From Saprospiraceae bacterium (GTDB lineage: Bacteria; Bacteroidota; Bacteroidia; Chitinophagales; Saprospiraceae): a stretch of DNA of 64,000 bases. Location of the stretch: NCBI GenBank assembly GCA_016715245.1, contig JADKAS010000014.1, forward strand, positions 77,961-141,960, read 5' to 3'. The stretch's first letter is position 1, and each line of letters starts with the position of its first letter. The notes beneath the pieces were generated by a model. It was not told the origin of the DNA, did no database searches, and saw only the letters and a program-made list of their open reading frames with translations. Shown piece by piece: positions 36,373-45,902 of the stretch. A program made the position numbers and the translations under genes.

Positions 36373-37590
36373 TTACTTTCTGACCAGCCACTTTTCAGGA
36401 TCCTGTTTGGTTTTATCTTTCCAGAGTTCAAAATGCAGTTGACTTTTGCCGTTTGATTCGGCGAGGGTATATCCGAGGACAGTTCCTTTTTTTACTTTTT
36501 CACCTTTGCTGACGACGACGTCATCGAGTTTTGAATATACGGTTGAATAACTTCCATGCTGGACGATGACAATTTTTTTGTACCCTGATATTTCCATATA
36601 ACCGATGACTTCCCCATCAAATACACTTTTGACAGTGCCTTTACCCTGAATGGTAAAATCCACACCGGAATTGGAAATAGTCACGTTTTTTACAGTTGGG
36701 TGAGGTTGTGTGCCAAATCTTGCCGAAACGATGGCATTTTGAACCGGCCATGCAAGACCTCCTTTATTATTGGCAAAACCTATATTGTCCGTTTCAGCAG
36801 CTTTAGCTTCTTTAGTACTTTTTTTGGCCTTCTCTTTGGCTTTGGCAAGTTCATCCGTAATTATTTTTTCAATTGCGGCATTAAGTTTTTCTCTTTCCCT
36901 TTGTTTTTTCTTCAAATCATCCGCCAGTGTTTTTTCCTTTATACCCAACTTTTTAACCAATTCATCTTTTTCTTTCTGCTCTTTTGCCAGGGTCTTCAGA
37001 TTTTCTTCCGTCTGATTTACCAATAATTTTTTCTCTTCCTGAATTTTTAAAATTTCTTCGTTGCTTGCTTTAATTTCGGATGATATATTTGAAATGGTTT
37101 CGAGTTTTCGTTTGGTAAATTCTTCCAGTTGGTTGAGATAAATCCAACGCAACATCAGATTGTTCAGGTTTTTGGAAGACAACAGATAAGACCATTTTGA
37201 GTGACTCATTTTTTTTAAATAATTCATTCGCAACATCTGACTATATTGTTGTTTCAGGGTTCCTTGTTTAATTCCCAGGGAGTCAAGCGTTTCTGTATTG
37301 GTCTCCAGTCTTTTTTCCTGGATGACTACTTCATAACTGAGATTTTGTATTAGTTTTTCCCTTTGTGCAATTTGTTGTTCCAGTAGTTTGAGTTTTTCAG
37401 CATTTTCCTGTTTTTTCTTTTTGGTGTTTTCGAGGTTTTTATTTGTTTTTTCAATGTTTTTAATAATCTCCAGTCTTTTGGACTCCAGATCTTTCCGGCT
37501 TTGACCAAAAAGGACAGCTCCGGACATCATAATACATAAAAACAGAATATATTTATTACTCAAATTCACGATAATGCGAAGGTATAACAA
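36373..37590 (-). CDS. EnvC-like murein hydrolase activator (degenerate LytM/M23 domain)
   Basis: 405 residues. A membrane or signal segment (about 12-28, ILFLCIMMSGAVLFGQ) precedes a long coiled coil (about 30-265). The C-terminal LytM domain (about 290-400) includes GEVIGYMEISGYKKIVIVQHG and QLHFELWKD. Active LytM enzymes have HxxxD and HxH; here the first His is Asn (NSGVD) and the first His of HxH is Gln (QLH), so zinc binding should fail. This matches EnvC-type amidase activators used in cell separation. It overlaps the DUF4292 gene by 35 bases if the ATG at 37590 is used. A GTG at 37569 would shorten the overlap and is equally possible. Confidence 0.88.
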   Translation of the reverse strand: MLYLRIIVNLSNKYILFLCIMMSGAVLFGQSRKDLESKRLEIIKNIEKTNKNLENTKKKKQENAEKLKLLEQQIAQREKLIQNLSYEVVIQEKRLETNTETLDSLGIKQGTLKQQYSQMLRMNYLKKMSHSKWSYLLSSKNLNNLMLRWIYLNQLEEFTKRKLETISNISSEIKASNEEILKIQEEKKLLVNQTEENLKTLAKEQKEKDELVKKLGIKEKTLADDLKKKQREREKLNAAIEKIITDELAKAKEKAKKSTKEAKAAETDNIGFANNKGGLAWPVQNAIVSARFGTQPHPTVKNVTISNSGVDFTIQGKGTVKSVFDGEVIGYMEISGYKKIVIVQHGSYSTVYSKLDDVVVSKGEKVKKGTVLGYTLAESNGKSQLHFELWKDKTKQDPEKWLVRK

Positions 37591-38314
37591 ATTTTAATTC
37601 TTTGGGAATATTTACTTCGATTTCAGAAAATTTCAGTTTTACAGAGCCGGTTGCCCCAGATCCTTCAGGAAATAAAAAAGATCTTGTAAAAGCGACGTAA
37701 GTGCCGTTTTTCAGCTTTTTATAATGATCATAAAGAATCGTCATCTCTCTCTTTGTTTCATCCAGTACACTTGCTTTTTTTACGGTGAGATTTGTATTGT
37801 CCAAAACGTATTTAATCGACCAATTGCCGGAGGTAAAGGCCACTGTAATATCATTTTCGTTTTGTACCACGTCAATGGAATCGTTTTCAGGGAGGATAAT
37901 ATTTCCAAACATCCATTGCTGGACATCGGCAAAACCAATATTGATACCGACCATATTTCTGATTTTATCGAAAGATGCTTTTTGATATACATCTTCAAGT
38001 CGCAACAAAAGGGTGTATTCCTCAGGGGTTATCAGCATTCTGGCCGCTTCTACTTCATATTTTTTTACCACAACCCATACGGCACTGTCATGTCTCATTC
38101 TCAAAACCATATGTACATCGCGAGATTCTGCAGTGGTTCGAATTTCTGCGGAAGCTTTACCGTGAAACCATGTAAAATCCTGGTTGTGGTTTTCCAGGGC
38201 TTTGAGAATGTCTGAAGTGGTATAGTCCTTTTTTAAAATCCTTAATTTTTTACCGGAAGCACATGATACAAAACAGACCAGTAATACTATTATAAAAAGA
38301 GAATTGTATTTCAT
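37556..38314 (-). CDS. DUF4292-family lipoprotein
   Basis: 252 residues with a lipoprotein signal (IIVLLVCFVSC, lipidated Cys at about 18). The DUF4292 domain includes FTWFHGKASAEIRTTAESRD and VWVVVKKYEVEAARMLITP, a LolA/LolB-like lipoprotein-carrier fold. It probably handles lipids or lipoproteins at the periplasmic face. It overlaps the upstream TPR gene by 4 bases (ATGA) and the EnvC-like gene downstream by up to 35 bases, so the three are translationally coupled. This TPR-DUF4292-EnvC order is common in Bacteroidota. Confidence 0.92.
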   Translation of the reverse strand: MKYNSLFIIVLLVCFVSCASGKKLRILKKDYTTSDILKALENHNQDFTWFHGKASAEIRTTAESRDVHMVLRMRHDSAVWVVVKKYEVEAARMLITPEEYTLLLRLEDVYQKASFDKIRNMVGINIGFADVQQWMFGNIILPENDSIDVVQNENDITVAFTSGNWSIKYVLDNTNLTVKKASVLDETKREMTILYDHYKKLKNGTYVAFTRSFLFPEGSGATGSVKLKFSEIEVNIPKELKFVIPSHYREFE

Positions 38315-39817
38315 TTACATTTGGATATTTTTTCCTGAATAGATGTAGAATTGCCGGCAAGGGATAACGCTTTTTGATATTGGTTTAACGCTTCGGTTTT
38401 ATTACCTGAGGCTAAAAACATATCACCTTTCCATTCGATGGGAGCAAGCCATAATGCATTGCTCAATTTTATAGCTTCATCTGCAGCCTTGTGGGCTTCG
38501 CTTGTTTTATTTTCAGCATACATAATTTTAGACTCCAGATAATGTACTTTGGCAAGAATGACCGGATTTTTACCGGCAATGAGAAAGGCTTCACTTTTGT
38601 ATTCTTTGGCCATTTTCAGATTGTTTTGATCCAGATAGGACAAGGAAGCAAAATAATAAGATATAGCCTGGTTCGGAAAATAATTGATGGCTTGTTCAGC
38701 TGTTTTTCCCAATGTCGGAAGATCTTTAACAGATTCCAGACCATACATCAATTGTTCCCAGACGAGAAAATTGTTTTTATTGATTTCGAGCGTGCGCTGA
38801 TATTGGCGGATGGCCTGTACTTCCTTTTTATCATTCATCAACACATCACCATACATGGCGTGAACCTTAGCGTCTTCAGGATGGGTATTGGCTAAAATTT
38901 CACATACATTGATCAAAGCCGATGCGAAAGGGACTGTTGGTTTTTTTGCGTGCATTTCAACAAAAGGAAGTAGCTCCAAAATTTTATTTTCTGAAGGAAT
39001 GGATCGGTTTTGCATTAATGGCTGGAGTGAAATAAGAAAACTGGTTTCATCAATTTTGCCATTTTCTTTTTCCATTTTGTCAAGCATAACTTCAACATCA
39101 TTCGGATCAAGGGCAAATATTTTTTCCTGGAGTTCTTTGACTCTTTGAGAATTACCTGTCTTTTTATACAAATGTACTCCCATTTTAAGGTGTTGTAGTT
39201 TAGGCTGTTTTTTTTTGCAGTAATTTTTCAATCTCCCCGGCAGCAACATCGTATTGCTGAATGTCCATAGCAACATCAAAAATTTTAGTACTGTTGCTTT
39301 CAGAAAAACCATTCTGGGCTTCCTTTTTTTGCAGTAAAACTATGGCTTCATTATGTTTGTTGGATAGCAGATATAAATCCGCAGCTTCGTCGTAATATTT
39401 GGAGGATTTGGGTTTTAAGCTAATCATGGAAAGATAACAATCAATGGCTTTATCAAGCGCTTTCAGTTCTGTCTGCACCATTGCCATTTTTTCAAGGTAC
39501 CAGAAATTATTATTTTCAAGAGCCAGGGCTTTATCCAGTTTTTCCATGGCAGCGGTATAATTTTTCTGTTCCAGATGTAGCGTTGCTATTTCGTAATAAA
39601 TGGTGCTTCGGTTGCGGTGTTCCCTGGACAATGAATCAAGAATTTTGAAAGCTTTTTCGTAATGTCCTGCAATAGATTCCAGTTTAGCGGCAAGAAAAGC
39701 CTCCTGGATTTTGTTTTCCGTATTTGTTATTTGTTTTGGTTCCTGCGTTATTGCCTGATGACTTAAGGTCAAAAACAATAAAAAAAGAGAACTAACTAAA
39801 AAATTTCTTTTCAACAT
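38311..39817 (-). CDS. Tetratricopeptide-repeat protein, frameshifted
   Basis: Two frames join into one protein of about 500 residues. A signal peptide (MLKRNFLVSSLFLLFLTLSH) is followed by about ten TPR units, such as YYEIATLHLEQKNYTAAMEK and ALNQYQKALSLAGNSTSIQE. The frames meet at an A9 run (minus strand, 39208-39216). Losing one A or adding two restores IEKLLQKK..QPKLQHLKMG. Start at 39817 rather than 39835 because the signal peptide begins there. Likely a periplasmic scaffold made with DUF4292 and the EnvC-like protein. The A9 run could also allow transcriptional slippage, but sequencing error is the simpler explanation. Confidence 0.85.
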
Positions 39818-39913
39818 GAATAGTGATGTGTACATTGAGGTGCTTTTCCGAATTTTAATAACGGAATTGGTGGCGTTATTGTTTCATTACAGAGCAGCTA
39901 AAAAATCTTTGTT

Positions 39914-41182
39914 TTATCTTACGATGACTTCAACCATATCTTTTTTGTCCAGGTATTTTTGGGCACATCTTCTGACTTCTTCCGGTGTAATATCCATGAT
40001 ATTTTGAATCCAATCCTGCAAAGCCGAAAATGGCAATCCGATAAGGGCAAGTGTTTTGGCCACAACGGATAGATTGAGCGGTCCGTCCACCATGTGAAGA
40101 AAAGTCCCGGAGAGATAATTTTTTACCATCTCAAGTTCTTTGGCCGAAACCTTTTTTTGCTGAAGCATATCCATCTGGTGATAAATTTCCTGTATGGTTT
40201 CGTCCAGGTTTTCCCCACTCAATTCTGTAGTGACGTAAAAACAACCATCGTACAACATCTGGTCCATCTGACTTGAAATGTCATAGGTAAATCCTTTTTC
40301 TTCTCTGAGTACATCCATCAGTCTCGACCCAAAATATCCGCCAAGAATGGTATTCAGAACAAAAAAAACAGATTGATCTTCATGGGTTCTGTCAAATAAT
40401 TTTCTGCCCAATTTCAGAGAACATTGAAAATCGGCGGGTGCTTTTTCAATAAATCTTTTATGGAATGGAGGAATATCACAGGACGTGTATGTTTTCTGGT
40501 GTGTTAGTTTTTGGTTTTGACCAAAATGTTCGTTTACAGTTTTGATAATGGAATCCGTAATTTTGCCACTGAGAAAAACATACATATTGTCGGTGCCAAT
40601 GTAGCCTTGAAAATGATCTTTTACATCATGTATTGTTACATTTTTATAGTCTTCCGGATAACTGTTGTACCCATACGGATGGGAACTGCCAAAAATGGAT
40701 TCTGTAATCAGACGATAAGAAAGTACTTCGTTTTTGGTGAGTTCTTCCTTTAGTTTCTGAATATTTACATTGGTAAAATTTTCGAGTTCTGATTCCTCAA
40801 ACCTTGGTTCACGGTACATCAAGGAAAGCGGCTCTATGATATGAGGGATATATTTTCCTATCGTATATACGGAGGAATATAAAAAATCCATATTGGAGGC
40901 CGTTTTCATTCCGGCCCCGTAAAAGTCAAACTTTTCAGCAAAGGTTTCGGCATCCCATGGACCGCAACCTTCTTTCAGGAGAGAAGCTGTAACCCGACTG
41001 ACTAACTTTTTGTCTTCAACGGATTTTCCGGCTTTGTGGACGATCTCGATTTTGACAATATCTTCCGTACCCGTATTAGTGATAACGACGGGTACGCCAT
41101 TATCCAGGTAAATTTTTTCAATATCGGGAATATCAATATTTCTGATCTGCCGTATTTCCGGCTGAACTTTCCTGTTTAGCAT
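39914..41182 (-). CDS. M16-family protein lacking the HxxEH zinc motif
   Basis: 422 residues with the two-lobed insulinase/pitrilysin fold. The first lobe begins KIYLDNGVPVVITNTGTEDI, and the second has FHKRFIEKAPADFQCSLKLG and GGYFGSRLMDVLREEKG. Where active members have HxxEH, this one reads LVSRVTASLLKEG, with no zinc ligands. It is therefore like the non-catalytic subunit that pairs with an active M16 peptidase. That partner is usually adjacent in Bacteroidota but is missing here. No signal peptide is clear. It lies 32 bases after the GCS2-CBS fusion gene, so it may share its transcript. Confidence 0.87.
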   Translation of the reverse strand: MLNRKVQPEIRQIRNIDIPDIEKIYLDNGVPVVITNTGTEDIVKIEIVHKAGKSVEDKKLVSRVTASLLKEGCGPWDAETFAEKFDFYGAGMKTASNMDFLYSSVYTIGKYIPHIIEPLSLMYREPRFEESELENFTNVNIQKLKEELTKNEVLSYRLITESIFGSSHPYGYNSYPEDYKNVTIHDVKDHFQGYIGTDNMYVFLSGKITDSIIKTVNEHFGQNQKLTHQKTYTSCDIPPFHKRFIEKAPADFQCSLKLGRKLFDRTHEDQSVFFVLNTILGGYFGSRLMDVLREEKGFTYDISSQMDQMLYDGCFYVTTELSGENLDETIQEIYHQMDMLQQKKVSAKELEMVKNYLSGTFLHMVDGPLNLSVVAKTLALIGLPFSALQDWIQNIMDITPEEVRRCAQKYLDKKDMVEVIVR

Positions 41183-41214
41183 TAGCTCTTTAGATTTGGA
41201 AGATTCCTGGTTTT

Positions 41215-43122
41215 TTACATTCTTTGCAATAAGCTCGCCGTAATACGTAAAAATTCTGTTTCTGAAATTAAACCAACCAATTCTGTGCCGTTTACGACGG
41301 GAAGGCAGCCTATTTTGTTTTCCCGCATCAACTTCATGGCTTCCATTATATTGGCATCCTGATCTATGGTGACAGGTTTTTCTATCATGATATCTGAAAC
41401 CACAGTTGTTTTTTTAGAATTTTTACTTTTGATATAATGCCGCAAGATAAGCCGGGCAGTAACCAGGCCCACCAGGTTGCCTTTGCTGTCTTCAACAGGA
41501 GTGTAGCGGATGGTGTTCCAGTCCATGAGATCTGCTACAAGTTCGACGATATCGTCTTTCTGCACTGTAAACAAATCTGTCAGCATAAACTCCGAAACCT
41601 TGAGGTGAGATGGTCTGTAAATTTTAAGGTCTTCCTTATCCGGTAATACCCATTCGTGAACGGGTGTATTGGTCATCTGATTTTGAATCATGGAAGCCGT
41701 GAGAACACTTAATGCCTCGTCAGTATTTGTATTGTCGTGGAGTTTTGTAAAGGCACGAAGCATCCACCTCGCTCCTGTCATATGGTTTTGGGCTCTTTTT
41801 TCAATGATATTAAGGTATTTGTCAATATCTGCAGTATCGACTTTTTGTTTTTCGAGGCCTTTTCTGGCGATGGGAAGAAGCCGCATTACCAATTCCACTG
41901 CATTGATTTTTTCATCATTAAACCAGGTGAATTTAGTGTCTAAACCAAATTTGGCGGCTTTGCCAAAATTATCCCTTGCATCCACAAAAGACATTTTGGT
42001 TTTGATATCTTCAACTTCTTCGGATAATCCAATCATACATCCGAGCCAGAAACAAGCATTGGCCACTTCATCAATCACAGTGGGTCCGGAAGGTAAAACC
42101 CTGTTTTCAATTCGCAAATGAGGTTTTCCGTTGTCACTTATGCCATAACAGGGGCGATTCCAGCGATACACGGTTGAATTGTGAACCTGCAATGCTCTTA
42201 ACTTAGGCACCTGATTGTTTTTTATAGCGGCCATAGAATCTTCTTCTATATCTGAACTCAACAGAACTCTGAAACGGGCGATATCTTCGCGGTAAATTTC
42301 CAGAATAGAATCATGGATCCAGTCTTTTCCGAAACTAACCCTTGGACTTCTTTCTCTCATGTGATCATGGGTAGTTCTGGTATCCAGGGATTGCTGGAAT
42401 AAGGCTATTCTTGTTTCGTGCCAGAGTCGTTTTCCAAAGACGATGGGGCTGTTGGCAGAAATAGCCATGATAGGTGCTGCCAGACCAAGGGAGATATTGT
42501 ACATTTTTACAAAATCTTTTGGAGCCACCTGGAGGTGAACCTGAAAACTTGTATTACACGCTTCCAGTAGGGGAGAGTCATGTTTGACAAGGAGTTCGTC
42601 GATACCTAAAATCCTCAACTCATATGACTGACCAATAAGCTGTTTATTGATGGCTTCCATGAGGGCATAATACCTTTTTTTAGGCGTTAAGTTTTCCATA
42701 TTGAGGTGGTATTTGCGCAGGGTAGGGCAGATACCTGTCAGTAAAATGGATGTATCCAGTGTATCCAGTACTTCCTGAATCTTGTCCAGTTTATATGTAT
42801 TTTCTTTATCGAGTTCAGAAAAACAATTTCCTGTAAAAACCCTTGGTTCCAGATTGGTTTCCAAATTAAATTTTCCCAGTTCAGTTTCAACCCATGGATA
42901 TTCTGTCATTTTTTCAAGAGCTTCCATAGCGACAAGGGAAGGTTTGAAGGTTTTTTTATCAACCATAACGATTTCCTGTTCTGCCCCGATACGAATGACA
43001 TCTGATTCAAACCATTCATTTTCAAGCATGTATTCAAGTGCGCTTACATCATTTAGCAATGCTTTGACAAATTTTTGCATTTGTTTGTTGTCATTGACCA
43101 ATGAAACTCTTTGTTCTCCCAT
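41215..43122 (-). CDS. GCS2-like carboxylate-amine ligase fused to two CBS domains
   Basis: 635 residues. The N-terminal part (about 30-440) has the glutamate-cysteine ligase type 2 fold: VIRIGAEQEIVMVDKKTF, NTSFQVHLQV and RENRVLPSGPT-like LRIENRVLPSGPTVID. The C-terminal part (about 505-635) holds a CBS pair (MLTDLFTVQKDDIVELVADL, then DIMIEKPVTIDQDANIMEAM). CBS pairs bind adenine nucleotides, so ligase activity may respond to energy or SAM level. The substrate is not certain; glutamate plus an amine is the family pattern. Start at 43122 gives MGEQRVSLVND. Upstream is a strong terminator ending yceI on the same strand. Confidence 0.85.
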   Translation of the reverse strand: MGEQRVSLVNDNKQMQKFVKALLNDVSALEYMLENEWFESDVIRIGAEQEIVMVDKKTFKPSLVAMEALEKMTEYPWVETELGKFNLETNLEPRVFTGNCFSELDKENTYKLDKIQEVLDTLDTSILLTGICPTLRKYHLNMENLTPKKRYYALMEAINKQLIGQSYELRILGIDELLVKHDSPLLEACNTSFQVHLQVAPKDFVKMYNISLGLAAPIMAISANSPIVFGKRLWHETRIALFQQSLDTRTTHDHMRERSPRVSFGKDWIHDSILEIYREDIARFRVLLSSDIEEDSMAAIKNNQVPKLRALQVHNSTVYRWNRPCYGISDNGKPHLRIENRVLPSGPTVIDEVANACFWLGCMIGLSEEVEDIKTKMSFVDARDNFGKAAKFGLDTKFTWFNDEKINAVELVMRLLPIARKGLEKQKVDTADIDKYLNIIEKRAQNHMTGARWMLRAFTKLHDNTNTDEALSVLTASMIQNQMTNTPVHEWVLPDKEDLKIYRPSHLKVSEFMLTDLFTVQKDDIVELVADLMDWNTIRYTPVEDSKGNLVGLVTARLILRHYIKSKNSKKTTVVSDIMIEKPVTIDQDANIMEAMKLMRENKIGCLPVVNGTELVGLISETEFLRITASLLQRM

Positions 43123-43194
43123 TTTCCTTTTTTCTATTTTAGATTACCAAAATTAATCCAAAAGTATAAAATCAGACAATTTTTATCATTATTT

Positions 43195-43238
43195 TAAAAA
43201 AAAAGTCCTGCTTCCACCCCATGAAGCAGGACTTTTTA
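43195..43238 (-). terminator. Rho-independent terminator after yceI
   Basis: GTCCTGCTTC (43205-43214) pairs with GAAGCAGGAC (43223-43232), an 8-base loop, flanked by A and T runs. On the minus strand it lies 23 bases past the yceI-like stop and is followed by a T run. Confidence 0.85.
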
Positions 43239-43260
43239 CCAATATATATTTTTAATGAAA

Positions 43261-43929
43261 TTACTTTTGAGCTATACCGGCATTCAGATTTATCTGAAGT
43301 TTTACCTCATCATTTATAAATTCATCTTTTAAAGCGCCGAAATTTTTGGATTGATATTTTAAACCCCAGTCTGTTCTGTTGATTTGAAATATCGGAGTAG
43401 TAACGGTTACATTATTTTCAAGAATATTGATATTAGCTTTGAAACTGACTTCTTTAGTTACCGTCAAAATCGTAAGGTTGCCATATACAAGTGCATTTCC
43501 TTCTTTGTCATTTGCCAGACCGGTAACTTTTGTAATTTCAAATGATGATGAAGGATATTTTGTCACATTAAAAAAGTCTTCCTGACCTTTGCCGCCTGTA
43601 CCTTTAAGATGAGATTCAAGGTTAGATTTATCTTCACCGGATAAGTCGTCAACCGTTAATTTTGTTAGATCAATGGTAAATTTACCTGAAGTGATTACGC
43701 CATTGTCGACGGTCAGGCTTCCATCAGCAACTGGGAAAGTACCATTGTGACCTCCACCCGGGCTATTGGCAAACCATAAGACTTTTGACGTTGCAGAAGA
43801 TACCATAAATGATTTTCCACTGGCTTCTGCCACTGACTGAGCTTCATTGACCTGAACAGATTCGCTTTTATTTTTACATGAAATCAAAAAAGCGGAAGTG
43901 ATAAATAGGACGAAAAAAATTTGTTTCAT
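43261..43929 (-). CDS. YceI-family lipoprotein
   Basis: 222 residues with a lipoprotein signal (FVLFITSAFLISC, lipidated Cys at about 18). The YceI domain (about 40-220) shows SKVLWFANSPGGGHNGTF, GSLTVDNGVITSGKFTIDL and FEITKVTG. YceI proteins form a lipocalin-like barrel that binds polyisoprenoids or similar lipids. Location is likely the outer or inner membrane facing the periplasm. It is monocistronic, with a palindrome about 66 bases upstream of the start (43995) and a clear terminator. The biological ligand is not shown by the sequence. Confidence 0.93.
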   Translation of the reverse strand: MKQIFFVLFITSAFLISCKNKSESVQVNEAQSVAEASGKSFMVSSATSKVLWFANSPGGGHNGTFPVADGSLTVDNGVITSGKFTIDLTKLTVDDLSGEDKSNLESHLKGTGGKGQEDFFNVTKYPSSSFEITKVTGLANDKEGNALVYGNLTILTVTKEVSFKANINILENNVTVTTPIFQINRTDWGLKYQSKNFGALKDEFINDEVKLQINLNAGIAQK

Positions 43930-43994
43930 TTGTGTTAATTTATGTTTGTTTTAAAAAAATACATTATGGTTAATATTGTAAAGAAACGTCGGTT

Positions 43995-44010
43995 TATAAC
44001 ATATGTTATA
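43995..44010. promoter_or_regulatory. 16-base perfect palindrome upstream of yceI
   Basis: TATAACATATGTTATA is a perfect palindrome 66 bases upstream of the yceI ATG and 85 bases past the end of the MerR-type gene. It could be an operator for a dimeric regulator. AT-rich composition makes chance palindromes more likely, so support is moderate. Confidence 0.35.
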
Positions 44011-44095
44011 TAATAAATGCAAATGATATGTTAAGGTTTTATCATCAGGTCTGCTATTAAAATTACAAGGGAAAGGAGCGTAAAAAATTCCTGTT

Positions 44096-44975
44096 TTATG
44101 GTTGGGTTATAAAAGATTTAACATCCGTTATGCTGTAAAGAATTTTTGATTTGGAGGGTAGTTTAATATTCTGGCTGGTCGTTTGAAATCCTGAAATCAG
44201 CACATGGCTGTCCGGGCAATTTTTTACCAATTCGTCAATATATGGCTGGAGTGGTGTTTCTGCAAAACTATCATTGAAGATGCTGAATATATTTTGGTCT
44301 GAAAATGGTGTAGGCATCAATAACATCGTAAATAGAAACATTGATACCCAGATTTAAAACTTTTATGCCGGCAGATGCCAAAATATAATGTAAAAACAAT
44401 AAACTCAATTCATGACTTTCATTTTCAGGAAGAAAAATGAGATATCTCATTTCCGGCTTACATTCTTTACATTTTAAGTTCTCAATGGCAACGATGGTTT
44501 TTTTTCGAATGATATTGACCACAAAATTTTCATGAACTCCTTTGATACTTCCGGCGAGCCACATCATACTCAATTTGTCAAGCAGCGGATAAACCACATT
44601 TTGCATAGTCATTTCAAATCCTTTTGATTCTATCTGATGGTCCAGGATCAACGTAAATTTAGACTCTTCCAGATCAAACATGGCCAGCATAAGAGAATCG
44701 AGCTGATCTTCAAAAGCTGATCCAACCTGTATGGTTTCCGCTACCCTTGTTTTTAGCTCTTCATTCGTTAGATTGGCAATTTTTGAAATTTTCAAACCAT
44801 GACGGTTGAGCAGCGAAATGTTGAGGATTTTTTGAAGTTCACTTTCGTGATAATAGCGGATATTTGTGTCCGTTCGGGCCGGTTGTATAATTCCATACCG
44901 CTTTTCCCAAATACGCAGGGTATGCGCTTTGACACCGGACAAACTTTCCAAGTCTTTTATAGAATATGCGACCAT
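44096..44975 (-). CDS. MerR-family regulator with CarH-like cobalamin-binding region, frameshifted
   Basis: Two frames form a protein of about 292 residues. The N-terminal MerR winged helix (AYSIKDLESLSGVKAHTLRI, WEKRYGIIQPARTDTNIRYY) is followed by a helical region with WLAGSIKGVHEN and the B12-type domain LIFLPENESHELSLLFLHYI. The CarH/LitR signature is Wx9EH and ExHxxG; here they read Wx9EN and ESHELS, so only the His is kept. The rest of the Rossmann part lies in the second frame (FSIFNDSFAETPL). The break is near 44283-44291 and needs one base removed or two added at a short T run. Start is 44975 (MVAYSIK), not 45005. Likely a light or stress regulator; cobalamin binding is doubtful. Confidence 0.82.
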
Positions 44976-45027
44976 TTTTGCATTAAGAATATGATACAAG
45001 GGCAAGAAACAAACAATAGTTGATTTT

Positions 45028-45035
45028 GTTTAAAC
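45028..45035. promoter_or_regulatory. GTTTAAAC palindrome upstream of the MerR-type gene
   Basis: GTTTAAAC flanked by AAA on one side and TTT on the other lies 53 bases upstream of the MerR-type ATG. It may be an autoregulatory site. Very short and AT-rich, so weak evidence. Confidence 0.25.
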
Positions 45036-45113
45036 TTTATGTCAATTAGTATCCACATTTTAATTAATGTACCTTATGATCACATATGACTATCCTTCAG
45101 AAAATATATCTTA

Positions 45114-45902
45114 TTAATTTTGATTCATATTAAAGATTGAAAAAACCTGAAACTGACTCATTATGGCCATAATGATAACCAGGATGAGCAAGCGGTACGC
45201 CCATACATTTATATTTTTCATTTTGGATAAATATCTGGCTGTAATATAACCCGAAGCCGTTTGTCCAATAGCCATCAGAAGGCCGATTTCCCAATGAATG
45301 AGATTATTTGATTGGAATACAAAAAGAACGACAGTAGTCATGATAATGACAATCACAGTTTTTAAAGCATTGGCCATCATTATTGTATAACCTGAAAAAA
45401 GGACAAAAACGACAAGCATAAAAATTCCAACACCCATTTGTATAAATCCGCCATAAAAACCGATGAAGAAAAAAAGTGGGATTTGAACCCACAGATTGAC
45501 TTTTATGAGAGAGGGATGTTCTTTTATCCATTTTTCCGGATTGAGCAAAACCAAAACCAGCATGACCAGCATCATATATTTAAAAACAAAAAGAAAGTCC
45601 TCATTGGATGTGTTGACGACGGTCCATACGCCGGCTACCGCACCAAATATACAAGAAATTATGATGACCCAGTTTTTTTCTGTTTGAAACATATTGTTTT
45701 TTACAAAACCCGTTGCGGAACCAAGGGATTGGAACAAGACACCCACTCTATTGGTCGCATTGGCTACACCTGCATCCAGTCGTAGAAGGTCAGTCAGAAT
45801 GGTTAAGGTGATGACAGAACCATTTCCTGCAAGTGTATTGATCATTCCAGCCAGAAAACTACCTAAAAAAGCCAATATGTATTGATAAATACTAAAATCC
45901 AT
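45114..45902 (-). CDS. TauE/SafE-family membrane transporter
   Basis: 262 residues with about eight transmembrane helices and the duplicated TauE/SafE pattern. The first half has AFLGSFLAGMINTLAGNGSV and ANATNRVGVLFQSLG, the second FFIGFYGGFIQMGVGIFML and ANALKTVIVIIMTTVVL. The family moves sulfite, sulfoacetate and related organic anions across the inner membrane, but substrate is not predictable here. It overlaps the methylmalonyl-CoA epimerase gene upstream by 11 bases. Physically coupled expression with mce is likely, though no functional link is known. Confidence 0.92.
   Translation of the reverse strand: MDFSIYQYILAFLGSFLAGMINTLAGNGSVITLTILTDLLRLDAGVANATNRVGVLFQSLGSATGFVKNNMFQTEKNWVIIISCIFGAVAGVWTVVNTSNEDFLFVFKYMMLVMLVLVLLNPEKWIKEHPSLIKVNLWVQIPLFFFIGFYGGFIQMGVGIFMLVVFVLFSGYTIMMANALKTVIVIIMTTVVLFVFQSNNLIHWEIGLLMAIGQTASGYITARYLSKMKNINVWAYRLLILVIIMAIMSQFQVFSIFNMNQN

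Noticed and set aside
37724..38215. 163-codon plus-strand open frame
   Set aside because: Antisense to the DUF4292 gene; no start context or family.
41690..42121. 143-codon plus-strand open frame
   Set aside because: Antisense to the GCS2-CBS gene, which has clear domain motifs.
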